Assembly: GCA_902782815.1 (NCBI GenBank)
Contig: CACZOS010000404.1
Span: 1-5,518, forward strand
Direction: 5' to 3'
Length of the DNA stretch: 5,518 nucleotides
DNA from: an uncultured Lachnospiraceae bacterium
GTDB taxonomy: Bacteria > Bacillota > Clostridia > Lachnospirales > Lachnospiraceae
A program made the position numbers and the translations under genes. This document shows positions 5,460-5,518 of this stretch, one piece after another. Every line of letters begins with the position of its first letter. The stretch's first letter is position 1. The notes below the pieces were generated by a model. That model made no database searches, was not told the DNA's origin, and was given only the letters and a program-made list of their open reading frames with translations.

Positions 5460-5518
5460 TGGGGACGGTTCTATCTGACTTATCGACTCCCTCGATAAGT
5501 CAGATAGAACCGTCCCCA
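5460..5518. repeat. Perfect palindromic element, 27-base arms, 5-base loop
   Basis: The left arm (5460-5486) begins TGGGGACGGTTCT and ends GACTTATCGA. The right arm (5492-5518) is its exact reverse complement, ending AGAACCGTCCCCA; the loop is CTCCC (5487-5491). All 27 positions pair. There is no T-run within view, so it is not a typical terminator. GC-rich GGGGACGG/CCGTCCCC ends with a variable interior resemble dispersed palindromic (REP/MITE-like) elements of Clostridia. The window ends exactly at the last paired base, so the element may extend further, or a contig may have broken in a repeat. GGGAGTC just upstream (5451-5457) can also pair with GACTCCC (5485-5491), an alternative fold. 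Confidence 0.85.

Noticed and set aside
5460..5518. Palindrome as a CRISPR repeat, an attachment site or an intrinsic terminator
   Set aside because: It is a single copy with no spacers and no adjacent integrase, and no T-run follows the stem on either visible side.

Overview
The window looks like chromosomal DNA from a gut-type Firmicute of the class Clostridia, most likely Lachnospiraceae or a close relative; this is inference. The grounds are strong GGAGG ribosome binding sites, sigma-A-like promoters, a very large secreted protein built from InlB-type B-repeats plus lysine-rich Ig-like domains, and a lipoprotein with an acidic linker and tandem cystatin-like domains. The window starts inside a gene and ends exactly at the edge of a perfect palindrome, so it may be a whole metagenomic contig. 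No RNA genes, CRISPR array, transposase or recognisable defence system were seen.

Left end (1-700): a divergent pair. The minus strand carries the first 68 codons of a flavin-reductase-family protein, cut by the window edge. The plus strand carries a complete 110-residue HxlR-family regulator. The roughly 156 bp between them hold two overlapping promoters. They also hold three copies of an AAGTACC half-site, two direct and one inverted, spaced 19-20 bp. This is the usual layout of a small autoregulated switch in which the HxlR protein controls both itself and the reductase.

Middle (700-4415): after about 160 bp of non-coding DNA with degenerate GACCG repeats and a good promoter comes a single 1163-residue secreted protein. 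It has a signal peptide, a very acidic stalk, a PPC-like domain, eight B-repeat-like units and three C-terminal Ig-like domains almost free of acidic residues. No LPXTG motif or membrane anchor is visible. A strong intrinsic terminator closes the unit.

Right end (4416-5518): a convergent minus-strand gene encodes a 279-residue lipoprotein with two cystatin-like repeats, each with a QxVxG loop motif (QLVSG and QVVNG). Its upstream region has a plausible promoter and a TTGTGAA/TTCACA inverted repeat. The window closes with a perfect 27-bp-arm palindrome that looks like a dispersed palindromic (REP/MITE-like) element.

The two exported proteins are convergent, not co-transcribed, and nothing in the sequence links them functionally. 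The best candidates for under-described biology are the tandem cystatin-like lipoprotein, the charge-polarised surface protein and the terminal palindrome.
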